A model generated the notes under the pieces. The model ran no database searches. It had not been told where the DNA came from and was given only the letters and a program-made list of their open reading frames with translations. Positions 42,837-51,598 of a stretch of 64,000 bases of DNA are shown piece after piece. The stretch lies in contig CAWHIL010000003.1 of NCBI GenBank assembly GCA_963829505.1, forward strand, positions 868,001-932,000, given 5' to 3'. The position numbers and the translations under genes are program-made. Source of the DNA: Roseiarcus sp963829505. Lineage in GTDB: Bacteria > Pseudomonadota > Alphaproteobacteria > Rhizobiales > Beijerinckiaceae. Numbering within the stretch: position 1 is the stretch's first letter; each line of letters opens with the position of its first letter.

Positions 42837-43412
42837 TTACTCGCGCCCGAGGCCCTCGCCCGGGCCGGCTTCGGCCAGCGCCTTGCCGACCTCGAGGCCG
42901 AGGTCGTCCATCGAGGTCTGCTCGCGCACCGTCAGGTCCTCGCCCTTGGCCTGGCGCTCGGCCTGTTCAGGCGAGCGCGCGACGTTGACGCTGACCTTCG
43001 CCTCCACCTCGGCGTGCAGGTGGACCGGCACGACGTGGAGGCCGAGCGTCTTGATCGGGGCCTGGATCGCCACCTGGTTGCGCTGAACGGCATGGCCGGC
43101 GGCGACGAGCGCGTCGGCGACGTCGCGGGCCGAGACGGAGCCGTAGAGCTGCCCGGTCTCGCCGGCCTGGCGGATGATGACGATCGTCACGCCGTCGACC
43201 TTCAGCGCCGCCTCGCCGGCGCCGCGCTTCAGTTCGGCGTTGCGCGCCTCGAGATCGGCCCGCTGCAACTCGAACTTCTTCTTGTTGGCCTCCGTCGCGC
43301 GGAGCGCCTTGCCGCGCGGCAGGAGGAAGTTGCGGGCGTAGCCGTCCTTGACTTTGACGGTCTCGCCCATGTGGCCGAGCTTGCCGATCCGTTCGAGCAG
43401 AATAACGTCCAT
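42837..43412 (-). CDS. rplI: Ribosomal protein bL9
   Basis: A 191-residue large-subunit protein. The N-terminal domain (MDVILLERIGKLGHMGETVKVKDGYARNFLLPRGKA pattern) and connecting helix are canonical. The C-terminal rRNA-binding domain ends at about 150 and is followed by a 40-residue acidic tail, usual in alphaproteobacteria. It is the last gene of rpsF-rpsR-DUF2232-rplI. Confidence 0.97.
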   Translation of the reverse strand: MDVILLERIGKLGHMGETVKVKDGYARNFLLPRGKALRATEANKKKFELQRADLEARNAELKRGAGEAALKVDGVTIVIIRQAGETGQLYGSVSARDVADALVAAGHAVQRNQVAIQAPIKTLGLHVVPVHLHAEVEAKVSVNVARSPEQAERQAKGEDLTVREQTSMDDLGLEVGKALAEAGPGEGLGRE

Positions 43413-43422
43413 GACATGTCTC

Positions 43423-44433
43423 CTATTTCTTTTGCAAAGTCGAGCGTTGGGGGGGAAGGGCGGCGGCGCGGGCGCGCAGCCGGACGAGAGCGTCGGCGAC
43501 GCCGGTCAGCGCGACGACGGGAAGGATGTACTGGGCCCTGAGCACGCAGCAGGCGTAGAGGGCGACGAGCATCACAATTCTCAGTTTCAGCCCGCGCGAC
43601 AGCGCGTGCGCCGTCGCGAGGCCCTGGAAGACGAAAGCCGCCCCGAGCCCGCCCGCGACGACGCCGGCGTATTGCGAGCCGGGCGGGGGGAGCGCCCAAG
43701 CGAGCCCCGCCGCGATGACCGAGATGACGGCCAGCGGCGCAGGCAGCGAGAGCGACGACGGCAGATCCGCCCACGGCCGCGGCAGCCGATGCGAAAGCTG
43801 CACCGAACGCGCCGCCGCGTAGAGGTTGACGCAGAGCATGAGAGTGGTCGAAGCGGCGATGGCCGCCGGGCCAATTCGCACGAGCGCGTCGGCGAAGGAT
43901 TTGGCGTCGACGTCCTCGCCGGCGAACGCCTCGTTCGCCACGCCGGCGAGCATGCGCGTCGCCGCCTCGGCGCCGGCCGCGTAGCCGTGAAAGGTGACGA
44001 TGACGACGGTCAGGACGGCCGCCGCGCCGATCATGGCGATGCCCGCGGCAAGCGCGACGATTGCGCCGACGGACGGGTAGGTCGCGAGCGAGGCCATGCG
44101 GGCGGGCAGGTAGCGGGCGAGCGGGGTAACCGCGAACGCCGGCAGGAGCCAGGCGGGCAGCGCGAGCGAACCTGCGTAGAGGAGCGCCGACATGGGCTCG
44201 GCGATCACCGCGAGGCCGACCGCCGAGGCGATCGCCGACAATGCGCCGGCGCCAAGGCCCCATCCGAGGGTCGCGATCATGATCGGCAGCGGCGCGAGAT
44301 AGGCGAGCGCCATCGCAAGCGGGCTCGCCTCGGCGCTGACCGCAAAGAGGAAGGCGGAGGCGCATCCCGCGCCGAAGGCGACTGCGTAGCGTTGCATCGT
44401 GGCGCTGTCCCGCATGGGCTTGCGGTTAGACAC
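43423..44433 (-). CDS. DUF2232 membrane protein
   Basis: A polytopic inner-membrane protein of 336 residues with about eight helices. It occupies the slot between rpsR and rplI where a DUF2232 protein is found throughout Hyphomicrobiales. Family features are the N-terminal GAGCASAFLFAV helix, APLPIMIATLGWG and, near the end, the FVFQGLATAHALSRG block. The outer start is a GTG at 44433. ATGs at 44415 and 44397 are alternatives, and the last matches relatives best. Function unknown. Confidence 0.88.
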   Translation of the reverse strand: MSNRKPMRDSATMQRYAVAFGAGCASAFLFAVSAEASPLAMALAYLAPLPIMIATLGWGLGAGALSAIASAVGLAVIAEPMSALLYAGSLALPAWLLPAFAVTPLARYLPARMASLATYPSVGAIVALAAGIAMIGAAAVLTVVIVTFHGYAAGAEAATRMLAGVANEAFAGEDVDAKSFADALVRIGPAAIAASTTLMLCVNLYAAARSVQLSHRLPRPWADLPSSLSLPAPLAVISVIAAGLAWALPPPGSQYAGVVAGGLGAAFVFQGLATAHALSRGLKLRIVMLVALYACCVLRAQYILPVVALTGVADALVRLRARAAALPPQRSTLQKK

Positions 44434-44510
44434 CGGGCGGGGCCCGGTTCAACTGCCGCCGCGCCTGGGTGGAAGCCCCGGGCGCGGCGGTTCGGTTCAA
44501 GAAACGCGCG

Positions 44511-44747
44511 TCAGCGGATCACGTAGGGTAGGAGCCCGAGGAAGCGGGCGCGCTTGATCGCCTGGGCGAGTTCGCGCTGCTTTGCGGCGCTGACCGCGGT
44601 GATGCGCGAAGGCACGATCTTGCCGCGCTCGGAGATGTAGCGCGACAGGAGCCTAGTGTCCTTGTAGTCGATCTTCGGCGCGTTGGCGCCGGAGAACGGG
44701 CAGGACTTGCGGCGGCGGAAGAAGGGGCGGCGGGGACCGGAGGCCAT
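44511..44747 (-). CDS. rpsR: Ribosomal protein bS18
   Basis: A 78-residue small-subunit protein with the canonical RRRKSCPFSGANAPKIDYKDTRLL start and the ITAVSAAKQRELAQAIKRARFLGLLPY rRNA-binding end. Its ATG shares one base with the rpsF stop (TGATG). It binds next to S6 on the 30S platform. Confidence 0.97.
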   Translation of the reverse strand: MASGPRRPFFRRRKSCPFSGANAPKIDYKDTRLLSRYISERGKIVPSRITAVSAAKQRELAQAIKRARFLGLLPYVIR

Positions 44748-45205
44748 CAGACGGCTCCTGCGTTGGAATCTTCACGCGGGCGGCGCGGCGGACGGTCGCC
44801 GCGGTCGCCGCGATCGCGGTCGCCACGGTCGGGGCGGTCGCCGCGGGGGCCACGCGGGCCGCGATCGTCGCGGTCGCCGTCCTCGCGCTTGCGCAGCATC
44901 GCCGACGGGCCCGCCTCATGCTCGTCGACACGCAGCGTCAGATAGCGGAGCACGTCCTCGTTGAGGCCGAGCGTCCGCTCGAGCTCGACGACAGCCTCCG
45001 AAGGGGCGGAGATGTTGAGGAGCGTGAAATGGGCCTTGCGGTTCTTCTTGATCCGGTAGGCGAGCGACTTCAGCCCCCACGGCTCGACCTTGGTGACCGC
45101 GCCGCCGAGCGCGGCGATCTTCGTCTTGAGTTGTTCCGTCAGCGCTTCGACCTGCTGCGCGGTGACATCCTGGCGCGCCAGGAAGATATGCTCGTAAAGA
45201 GCCAT
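44747..45205 (-). CDS. rpsF: Ribosomal protein bS6
   Basis: A 152-residue protein that pairs with S18. The ferredoxin-like fold covers residues 1-98 (LYEHIFLARQDV, WGLKSLAYRIKKNRKAHFTLLNI). The last 50 residues are a low-complexity Arg/Asp/Gly tail with repeated GDRDRGDR units, common in alphaproteobacterial S6. ATG 45205 follows GGAAAGG. First gene of the operon. Confidence 0.97.
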   Translation of the reverse strand: MALYEHIFLARQDVTAQQVEALTEQLKTKIAALGGAVTKVEPWGLKSLAYRIKKNRKAHFTLLNISAPSEAVVELERTLGLNEDVLRYLTLRVDEHEAGPSAMLRKREDGDRDDRGPRGPRGDRPDRGDRDRGDRGDRPPRRPREDSNAGAV

Positions 45206-45522
45206 GGTGGAGCCTTTCCTTTCCTCACGTTCGCGGTCCGCGCGGAGCCCTCCGAGCCCGGAAAGGCTCGACGGATCGTTCGAAGGCGGGAACACGGGAA
45301 GCCGGACCGGTCAGGCCCTGCCGCGCATGAAGAGCGCGACCTTCCGTTCAGCCCCCGGCGGAGCGCAACGAGGGGCGCTTCATAGAGGAGGAACGGGCCG
45401 CCCGCAAGACCATTTGCGCAACCCTTCGACGCCAAATCCCGGGGCAAGGAACAAGGCGCCGGACGCGGCGTTGGGACGCCATGCGGGCGACCGCCCGCGC
45501 AAACCCGAACGGAGATCAACTC
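45206..45522. other. Divergent promoter region rpsF / DUF892 gene
   Basis: No convincing gene in these 317 bases. The side nearest rpsF should hold the ribosomal operon promoter and leader. I could not assign a promoter or an S6/S18-binding leader structure with confidence. Confidence 0.4.
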
Positions 45523-46026
45523 ATGGGCCTTTTCTCGAAGGACATCAAGACGATGGACGACCTCTTCGTCCATCAGCTGCAGGACGTGTACTACGCTGAA
45601 AACAAGATCGTCGGCTCGCTGCCCGAAATGATCGAGAAGTCGACCAAGCCCGAGCTCAAGACCGCGTTCGAGACGCATCTGCAGGAGACCAGGAACCAGG
45701 TCCGCCGGCTCGAGCAGGTGTTTCAGCTTTGCGGCATCGAGCCCAAGGCGGTCGATTGTCCGGCGATGGACGGGATCATCGAGGAAGCCGACGAGGTCGC
45801 GGGCGAGGTGGGCGACAAGAAGGTTCTCGACGCAGCCCTGATCGCCGCCGGCCAGTCGGTCGAGCACTACGAGATCGCGCGCTACGGCACGCTGATCGCC
45901 TGGGCGAAAACGCTCGGCCGGACCGACTGCGCCAATCTGCTGGCGCAGAACCTCGCCGAGGAGAAGGCGGCCGACCAGAAGCTCACCGCGCTCGCCGAGC
46001 AGGGGGTCAACCGGGCTGCGGCATAG
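45523..46026 (+). CDS. Ferritin-like DUF892 protein (YciE-like)
   Basis: A 167-residue four-helix bundle of the YciE/YciF (DUF892) family. Recognisable blocks are DLFVHQLQDVYYAENKIV, FETHLQETRNQVRRLEQVF and SVEHYEIARYGTLIAWAKTLG, which carry the Glu/His residues of the ferritin-like di-metal site. ATG 45523 has GGAG at good spacing. Members are induced by osmotic and general stress. The reaction is unknown. A hairpin follows the stop. Confidence 0.92.
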   Translation: MGLFSKDIKTMDDLFVHQLQDVYYAENKIVGSLPEMIEKSTKPELKTAFETHLQETRNQVRRLEQVFQLCGIEPKAVDCPAMDGIIEEADEVAGEVGDKKVLDAALIAAGQSVEHYEIARYGTLIAWAKTLGRTDCANLLAQNLAEEKAADQKLTALAEQGVNRAAA

Positions 46027-46032
46027 CGTTCA

Positions 46033-46074
46033 GAAAAAAAGGAGGGCGGCCCGAAAAGCCGTCCTCTCCTTTAG
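46033..46074. terminator. Imperfect bidirectional terminator
   Basis: An A-run followed by AGGAGGGCGGC, loop CCGAAAA, GCCGTCCTCTCCTTT. The stem has bulges but A and T runs flank both sides, so it can serve both convergent genes (DUF892 and SDR). Confidence 0.6.
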
Positions 46075-46865
46075 CGATCGCCGGCGAACGGCTCCGGCGA
46101 ACGGAACGACATGAGGGAGTCGGTCGGGAAGTCATAGACCTTGCCCGTCGCGGTCCATTCCGGCGAGCAGATCTCGACGATCTTCGGCGCAAGCTCCTCG
46201 GGAGTGCGCAGCGTCATCGGGTCCTCGCCGGGCATCGCCTTCGCCCGCATTCGCGTGCGCAAAGCGCCGGGGTTGACGAGCGTGACGCGCACGCCCGACG
46301 TGTTCAGCGTCTCGGCTGCATAGGCGCGAGCGAGCGCCTCGAGGGCTGCTTTCGAGACTGCGAAAGGTCCCCAATAGGCGCGGAGGTCCGCGCCGCTTGC
46401 GACGTCCGAGGTTATGAAGGCTGCGCGACCCGCGGCAGAAAGTCGCAACAGCGGGTCGAGCGAGCGGATGAGGCGCCAGTTCGCTGTGACATTGACGGCC
46501 ATGACCTCGTCCCAGTCCTTGGGATCGACGTGATGCAGGGGCGAGAGAACGCCGAGGACGCCGGCGGCGCCGACGAGCGCGTCGAGCCGTCCGAAGCGGC
46601 GGTAGAGCGCTTCGCCCAGCCGGTCGAGCGCCGCGGAATCGCGTAGATCGAGCGGGACAAGCGTCGTGGGCGCGTCCGACCCGGGCCTGAGCGCGCGGAT
46701 CTCGTCGTCGAGATCCTCGAGCGCGCCCTGCGTGCGGGCGAGCGCCACGACATGCAAGCCTCCGCGCGCGAAGGCGAGGCACGCCGCGCGTCCGATCCCC
46801 CGTGAGGCGCCCGTCACCAGCGCAATGCGGGGAACGGCTTCAGCCGGCGGCGCGTTCATCGACAC
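46071..46865 (-). CDS. SDR family oxidoreductase with Tyr-to-Phe active site
   Basis: A 264-residue short-chain dehydrogenase/reductase related to YciK-type proteins. The NAD(P)-binding GASRGIGRA is at 19-27, the VGAAGVLG stretch replaces NNAG, and the catalytic Ser lies in FITSDVASG. The expected YxxxK reads FAVSK (GPFAVSKAAL), so the proton-donating Tyr is replaced by Phe while Lys is kept. GTG 46865 has GGGA upstream; an ATG two codons later is an alternative. With the Tyr lost, normal reductase chemistry should be impaired. Activity and substrate are unknown. Confidence 0.85.
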   Translation of the reverse strand: MSMNAPPAEAVPRIALVTGASRGIGRAACLAFARGGLHVVALARTQGALEDLDDEIRALRPGSDAPTTLVPLDLRDSAALDRLGEALYRRFGRLDALVGAAGVLGVLSPLHHVDPKDWDEVMAVNVTANWRLIRSLDPLLRLSAAGRAAFITSDVASGADLRAYWGPFAVSKAALEALARAYAAETLNTSGVRVTLVNPGALRTRMRAKAMPGEDPMTLRTPEELAPKIVEICSPEWTATGKVYDFPTDSLMSFRSPEPFAGDR

Positions 46866-47119
46866 TGGTGTTTCCCTTTGCTAAGGTTAATCCATAGGGC
46901 GCGTCCGAACGCTGGCGCGTCCTCGAGCACCGGCTGGTTTCAGGCTTTGCATGGCGGATGGCGCCGAAAAACCGCGGTTGCGGCGACGGGCGCCTTATGG
47001 ACTTGCGGTCCTGGAAAAGAAAGTCCAGAACCGACGCGAGGAAGAACGCCGGGACGAAATGGCTTGGCCCGGTCGGCAAGGGGGAACGATCGCGAAAGCG
47101 ACCGTCGATGAGGATCGGG

Positions 47120-47458
47120 ATGTCGAACGAAAGAGGCGGCCGCGAGCCGGGCCGGACTGTAACCCGAGCCGATCTGTCCGAGGTCGTCTACCAGCGCGTG
47201 GGGCTGTCGCGCACGGAGTCGGCCGAACTCGTTCAGTCGGTCCTTGACGAGATCTGCGACGCGGCGGTGCGGGGCGAGACGGTCAAGCTCTCGGGCTTCG
47301 GCTCCTTCGTCGTTCGCTCGAAAGGCCAGCGCGTCGGCCGCAATCCAAAGACCGGCGTCGAGGTTCCCATCCTTCCGCGTCGCGTCATGGTCTTCAAGCC
47401 GTCGAACGTGCTCAAGGCCAAGATCAACGGCGCGGATCTCGTCGAGGTGAAGGACTGA
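47120..47458 (+). CDS. ihfA: Integration host factor subunit alpha
   Basis: A 112-residue HU/IHF-family DNA-bending protein. It has TVTRADLSEVVYQRVGLSRTES, ETVKLSGFGSFVVR, the DNA-intercalating arm GRNPKTGVEVPI and RRVMVFKPSNVLK. ATG 47120 has AGGA at good spacing. With the beta subunit it binds specific sites and bends DNA for transcription, replication and recombination. In relatives plsX-fabH-ihfA-merR is the usual order; here plsX and fabH are absent and an SDR gene is divergent instead. Confidence 0.95.
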   Translation: MSNERGGREPGRTVTRADLSEVVYQRVGLSRTESAELVQSVLDEICDAAVRGETVKLSGFGSFVVRSKGQRVGRNPKTGVEVPILPRRVMVFKPSNVLKAKINGADLVEVKD

Positions 47459-47554
47459 ACGCCTGACGTCTGGCGTTTGGACGCGTGTCGGTCAATAGTG
47501 GCGGGGGGAGGGGCTGAGTCGTCCCCGTAACCGCCACTCTCGTTGAGCGACGCG

Positions 47555-48037
47555 ATGGAGAAGAGCCCCGAGGCGTTTCGGACGATCAGCGAAGTCGCGG
47601 ATTCGATGGATCTGCCGCAGCATGTGCTGCGCTTCTGGGAGACGCGCTTTCCCCAGATCCGGCCGCTGAAGCGCGCCGGCGGGCGGCGCTACTACCGTCC
47701 CGAAGATGTCGAGCGCCTTCGCCTGATCAAGCGCCTCCTCTACGACGAGGGCTACACGATCAAGGGCGTCCAGAAGCTTTTCAGGGAGCAGGGCGCGCAG
47801 GCGCTGGCCGGCCTCGAACCGCGCTTCGCCTTTCTTGCGGGCGAGGCGGAGGCCTCCCTTCCCGGCGCCGCGCGAGACGACGACGCGACCCCCGTGGCGA
47901 AGGCGGTCGCGACCGGCCGGAACGTCGAGGCCTCGGATCTCGAGAGCGACATCGGGGCGCTGAGAGGGGCGCTCGGCGATATCGGCGAAGCTCAGCGTAT
48001 TCTGCATCAGTCTCGCTATGCGAAAGCCGACAGCTAG
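47555..48037 (+). CDS. MerR-family transcriptional regulator
   Basis: A 160-residue regulator. The winged helix is FRTISEVADSMDLPQHVLRFWETRFPQIRPLKRAGGRRYYRPEDVERL, followed by a dimerisation helix LLYDEGYTIKGVQKLF. The C-terminal half has no Cys ligand-binding motif and is Ala/Asp/Arg-rich. This ihfA-linked MerR is conserved through Hyphomicrobiales, with unknown targets. I took ATG 47555 over a TTG four codons upstream. tRNA-Pro follows. Confidence 0.93.
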   Translation: MEKSPEAFRTISEVADSMDLPQHVLRFWETRFPQIRPLKRAGGRRYYRPEDVERLRLIKRLLYDEGYTIKGVQKLFREQGAQALAGLEPRFAFLAGEAEASLPGAARDDDATPVAKAVATGRNVEASDLESDIGALRGALGDIGEAQRILHQSRYAKADS

Positions 48038-48097
48038 AGCGCGCGGCGAAAAAGTGGATGCCGGTTTTTCGCGAAAAGCGCGCGGAAATCAAAGAAG

Positions 48098-48139
48098 CTG
48101 GAGCATTCGGCGATTCGACCAAATCGCCGAATGCTCCAG
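48098..48139. repeat. Perfect 18-bp inverted repeat (dispersed-element type)
   Basis: CTGGAGCATTCGGCGATT (48098-48115), loop CGACCA, then its perfect complement AATCGCCGAATGCTCCAG (48122-48139). Just upstream, around 48045-48085, is the AAAAAGTGGATGCCGGTTTTTCGCG segment of the type dispersed in alphaproteobacterial genomes. Between merR and tRNA-Pro it may end transcription of merR, although no T-run follows. Confidence 0.75.
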
Positions 48140-48203
48140 GCGAACGCTGGATAGGAAACTCGGATTGCCACGCCACGCGCGCTTGCCTATAAGGCCCGTG
48201 CGT

Positions 48204-48281
48204 CGGAGTGTAGCGCAGCCCGGTTAGCGCACTAGTCTGGGGGACTAGGGGTCGTGGGTTCGAATCCCGCCACTCCGACCA
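48204..48281 (+). tRNA. tRNA-Pro (anticodon GGG)
   Basis: The acceptor stem CGGAGTG pairs with CACTCCG, followed by A and an encoded CCA. The D arm is GCGCAGCCCGGTTAGCGC. The anticodon stem CTAGT/ACTAG encloses the loop CTGGGGG, giving anticodon GGG. The T arm contains GGGTTCGAATCCC. It reads CCC proline codons. Encoded CCA and the bulged D loop are usual. Confidence 0.97.
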
Positions 48282-48685
48282 TTCAAAAAATTGAGCTTGC
48301 CGGACGGCCCGACCGGACGCGTTGCGCCTCTGGGACTTGGCGCGCTGTTTCACCGCTCGAATGACGGCAATAGCGCCCAGAGCTTTCAATCGGAAAAATT
48401 GCAACCAGCGGGTTGACGGGCAAAACCAACCCGGCCTACAGTTAACGCCACAAACTTATGGCGTTCTGTATGTGCGGCTCCTCTGCCTTAACGCAGGCAT
48501 TTGCGTCAGCGGATCGCGCGGTCGAACAAGGCTTTTGTCGCGGCTCCCGCCGATGCCCGGGTCCGCTGGGCGAAGGAACCTTTTGAAACCATTGGTGAAC
48601 GGGCGCGGAGTGGCGTTAACCAACGCCTTCAATCCGACGTCATTCGCTCTAATGCTGGTTGTGGGTGGCGAACATGGGGTCGCGT
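48282..48685. other. Gene-poor stretch after tRNA-Pro
   Basis: About 400 bases without a supported gene. Reading frames present lack ribosome sites and coding character. I looked for an integrase or attachment-site duplicate of the tRNA 3' end and saw none. Confidence 0.5.
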
Positions 48686-48865
48686 ATGAGTGGGGAGCAC
48701 AACGATTGGAGGAACCGGACCCTCCCGGACGACACGGAAAGGCGCCGCCGGGTGGAGGCCGAGGCCCTCGCCGAACTGGCGCGCCTGGTGGAGGCGGCGG
48801 AACCCGCCTTTCGTGCGCGCCTGCCGGTGCAGAGGCCGCCCGCGCAAAACAAACGCCGAGCCTGA
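48686..48865 (+). CDS. Possible small charged protein
   Basis: A 59-residue frame (MSGEHNDWRNRTLPDD...) containing a charged helix with RRRRVEAEALAELARLVEAAEPAF and a basic tail. Composition resembles real short alphaproteobacterial proteins, but there is no recognised family and only a modest ribosome site. The nearest partners are tRNA-Pro upstream and a convergent membrane protein. Confidence 0.4.
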   Translation: MSGEHNDWRNRTLPDDTERRRRVEAEALAELARLVEAAEPAFRARLPVQRPPAQNKRRA

Positions 48866-49063
48866 CGGGGAGATCGGAGCGGGTGCGGAGAGCGCGCATT
48901 CCTCCACCCGGCGAGCCGCTTTCACGGCTCTCATTGCATCATTGACTTGCCGTCATGGGCCGGTGCTGTCGTCGTCGAAGCGGCGCCGGCGAAGCGCGGC
49001 GCAACCGTCATGTCCTTTTCTCGCTATTCAGGTCGAGCCGGCCCAGCGATCCGCCTCCCGCCG

Positions 49064-51313
49064 TCACCAAACCGCGGCCAGCACCCGGGGCGCGTACTTG
49101 CGCAGAAGATAGTATTCGTTGAACGGACTGTTGTCGGTGATGGGCGGCGCCGAGGGCGGGCTCGCGACCAGATCGCTGAGCGAAATCTTGCTGTCGAGGA
49201 TCAGCTTGGCCATCTCGAGCGGCGTCTTTCCGGGCCCCCACTCGATCAGGTCCTCCTGGGCCGCGGGCGGGAGCCTCGCCACAAATTCCTCCGGCGTCAG
49301 GACCGGGAGCGGGTCCATCGAGGCGAGGAAATGGATGCCGTAGGTCTCCCTTCCCGATGCGAGCCACGGCTCGACCGCCCGGTAGACCTCAACGTACGGA
49401 AAGACCGACTGCAGCGCGCGCGTCATCGCCTCGATCGTGCTGGCGTCGGCGCCCGGCGGCGTCCATTGCTGCAGGATTCCGCCGGGCCGCAAACGGCGGC
49501 GTGCGGCCTCGTAGAACTCGGTGGAGTAAAGCAGGCTCGAGCCCGCTGCGGCCACCGGCGGCGGCGGATCGAGAACGATCACGTCGAACGCCTTGTCGGT
49601 GCGCAAGAGGAAGCGGCGGCCGTCGTCGACGACCACGTGGGCGTTCGGCCGCGCCCTCACCGCGTCTGCGTCCGAATGGAAGAAACCGAACGAGTCGATG
49701 ACCGACCGCGTCAGATCCACCGCAGTCGTATCGACGCCCCAACTCACCATCGAGCGGAACGTCGTTCCCATGCCGAAGCAGATCACGAGACCGTCGTGCG
49801 CCTTTCCATGCATGGCGAGCGGCAGGTGGGCGATCACCTTCGTCACCGGGGTCAACATGGTGATCCCGACGCCGTTGACCAGAAGGCCGCGGTCGAAATC
49901 GGCGCCGTAGGCGATCGCGGTCGCAGCATGGTCGCGGTGGACCTCGCGTGGGCCGCCGCGGCCGGCGAGGTCCTCGAAGCTCTGGCTCATCCAGACGCCG
50001 GCCGCGACGAGGACCGCCGCCGGCGCGAGCCAGGCGAGCGCGGCCGCCGACTGGGGCCGGGCGCGCCAAGCGGCGGCGGCGGCGAGAAGCGCCATCGGCA
50101 GAGCCAGAACCAGGAGCGAATGTCGCGTCGATAGCGCAACAACAAGAATGTAACCCGCGAACAGCGGTCCGAGGATGCCGCCGAGAATGTTGATCGCATA
50201 ACAGCGCCCGGCGAGGCGCGGATCGCCGCCGGCGTAGTCGTCCACCATCTTGGGCGTCAGATAGCCGAGCGTCGCGCAGAACGGAGCGATGCTGAACAGA
50301 ACGCCCACGGCCGAGGACTGCAGCCTGGGATCGTTGAGCACGACCGGCAGCAGCGCGGTCGCCGCGGCGATCGCGAGCAGGGCGCCGTCGGACAGGACTG
50401 CGCCCCGGCGCAACGACAGGCGATACGCGGCCGAGCCGATCCAGGTCGCGAGAAGGTAGGTCGCCAGAATAGCGGCGAACGCGTAGATCGTGGTCTTCAG
50501 GATGATGGTGAAGCCGCGCACCCAGACGACCTCCATCGCGAGCGACGCGAAGCCCGTGGTGAACAGGATCGTTTCCCGCCAGCGCGTCGGGTCGGCGTGC
50601 TTTGGCTTTGCTCTGAGTGACGGATCGGCGGTCTCGTCGGGCGCCACAACGTCGTTGCGGAACTTTGCCGCCAGCACGAAGCTCACGCCGGCGATGGCCG
50701 CATTGAGCGCGGCCGCGACCAGCGTCGTTCCGGCGAATCCGAGCAGTTCGATCAGGACGAGCGCGCTGACGATCGCCCCGGTCATCGCGCCGATCACGTT
50801 GGCGAGATAGAGGAAGCTGAAGCTTTCCGACCGCGTCCGGTCCCGCGCCCTGACGAACGTCATCATCAGCGGGAAGGTTGCGCCCATCATCAGGCACCAG
50901 GGCAGGATCGCAACGGTGATCGCAATCGCGGAGAGCGCGAGGTAGCCGCCGGAACTTGCCGCGCCGACATGCAAAAGCACGCTTTCGCCAAGCGCGAACA
51001 GGGCAGGGACGGCGGGCGCCCCGAGCGCGATGATCAGTTCTGCGCCGCCGTACAGCGCCGCGGGCGAGACCCTGAGGCGCCGGGCGAGCGATGGGCCGAA
51101 GCGACCCGCGATGAGCGACCCCGCGCCGAGGCCGAGCATGAACACCGACAGCACCACCGACAGCACCGGCGTGACGATGCCGAAGTGGGCGAAGGCCAGC
51201 CGCAACCAGACGACCTGATAGACGAGGCTGCAGAAGCCTGAGCAGAAGAACAGAAGAAACAGCAGGGGATTGAGCCACGGCGCGGCTCTGTCGCGGGACA
51301 GGTCTGACGTCAG
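49064..51313 (-). CDS. Fused membrane / spermidine-synthase-like protein
   Basis: About 750 residues: 12-14 membrane helices in the first 430, then a spermidine-synthase-type methyltransferase fold. The fold includes VICFGMGTTFRSMVSWGVDTTAVDLT as SAM-site region and DVIVLDPPPP, ending at about 690. These fused proteins are widespread but their amine product is unproven. No ATG, GTG or TTG begins the first helix. The frame is open through LLFLLFFCSGFCSLVYQVVW, which is typical of the family start, to a CTG at 51313. This CTG lies 8 bases after a perfect AGGAGG. The next conventional start (TTG 51205) would remove that helix. Confidence 0.88.
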   Translation of the reverse strand: MTSDLSRDRAAPWLNPLLFLLFFCSGFCSLVYQVVWLRLAFAHFGIVTPVLSVVLSVFMLGLGAGSLIAGRFGPSLARRLRVSPAALYGGAELIIALGAPAVPALFALGESVLLHVGAASSGGYLALSAIAITVAILPWCLMMGATFPLMMTFVRARDRTRSESFSFLYLANVIGAMTGAIVSALVLIELLGFAGTTLVAAALNAAIAGVSFVLAAKFRNDVVAPDETADPSLRAKPKHADPTRWRETILFTTGFASLAMEVVWVRGFTIILKTTIYAFAAILATYLLATWIGSAAYRLSLRRGAVLSDGALLAIAAATALLPVVLNDPRLQSSAVGVLFSIAPFCATLGYLTPKMVDDYAGGDPRLAGRCYAINILGGILGPLFAGYILVVALSTRHSLLVLALPMALLAAAAAWRARPQSAAALAWLAPAAVLVAAGVWMSQSFEDLAGRGGPREVHRDHAATAIAYGADFDRGLLVNGVGITMLTPVTKVIAHLPLAMHGKAHDGLVICFGMGTTFRSMVSWGVDTTAVDLTRSVIDSFGFFHSDADAVRARPNAHVVVDDGRRFLLRTDKAFDVIVLDPPPPVAAAGSSLLYSTEFYEAARRRLRPGGILQQWTPPGADASTIEAMTRALQSVFPYVEVYRAVEPWLASGRETYGIHFLASMDPLPVLTPEEFVARLPPAAQEDLIEWGPGKTPLEMAKLILDSKISLSDLVASPPSAPPITDNSPFNEYYLLRKYAPRVLAAVW

Positions 51314-51598
51314 CAGGGGAGCCTCCTCAGTTTACGCGCACGCCACCCCGTTTTGCGCGCAACCGCAACCGCCGCTCGCCGACTTAACCGAATTCCGCTG
51401 GCGAGGCGAGTCGCCGGATCGGCCTCTGCTTGCTCCCCTTGAGCGCCGCCGCAACCCTGACGCAAGCGGCCGAACCGAGCGCTCACGGCCACGTTCCGGG
51501 GGGCTATGCCGACCGCGAGCGCCCGCGTGCAGGCAATCGTAGACCGGCCGGTCGAACGCAGATCTTCAAGCCGGGCGGCGCGGCAGCGCCACCGTTCT

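Noticed and set aside
45206..45300. N-terminal extension of S6 to 45295
   Set aside because: The upstream codons have no homology to S6, and ATG 45205 gives the normal start MALYEHIF.
48322..48945. 207-codon frame after tRNA-Pro
   Set aside because: Low-complexity tail, no start signal and it overlaps a better small frame. I looked for a tRNA-associated island and found no integrase or direct repeat of the tRNA end.
51314..51598. Small gene between the membrane/spermidine-synthase-like gene and HMG-CoA reductase
   Set aside because: Frames here lack a ribosome site and recognisable composition. Nothing supported is seen in these 285 bases.
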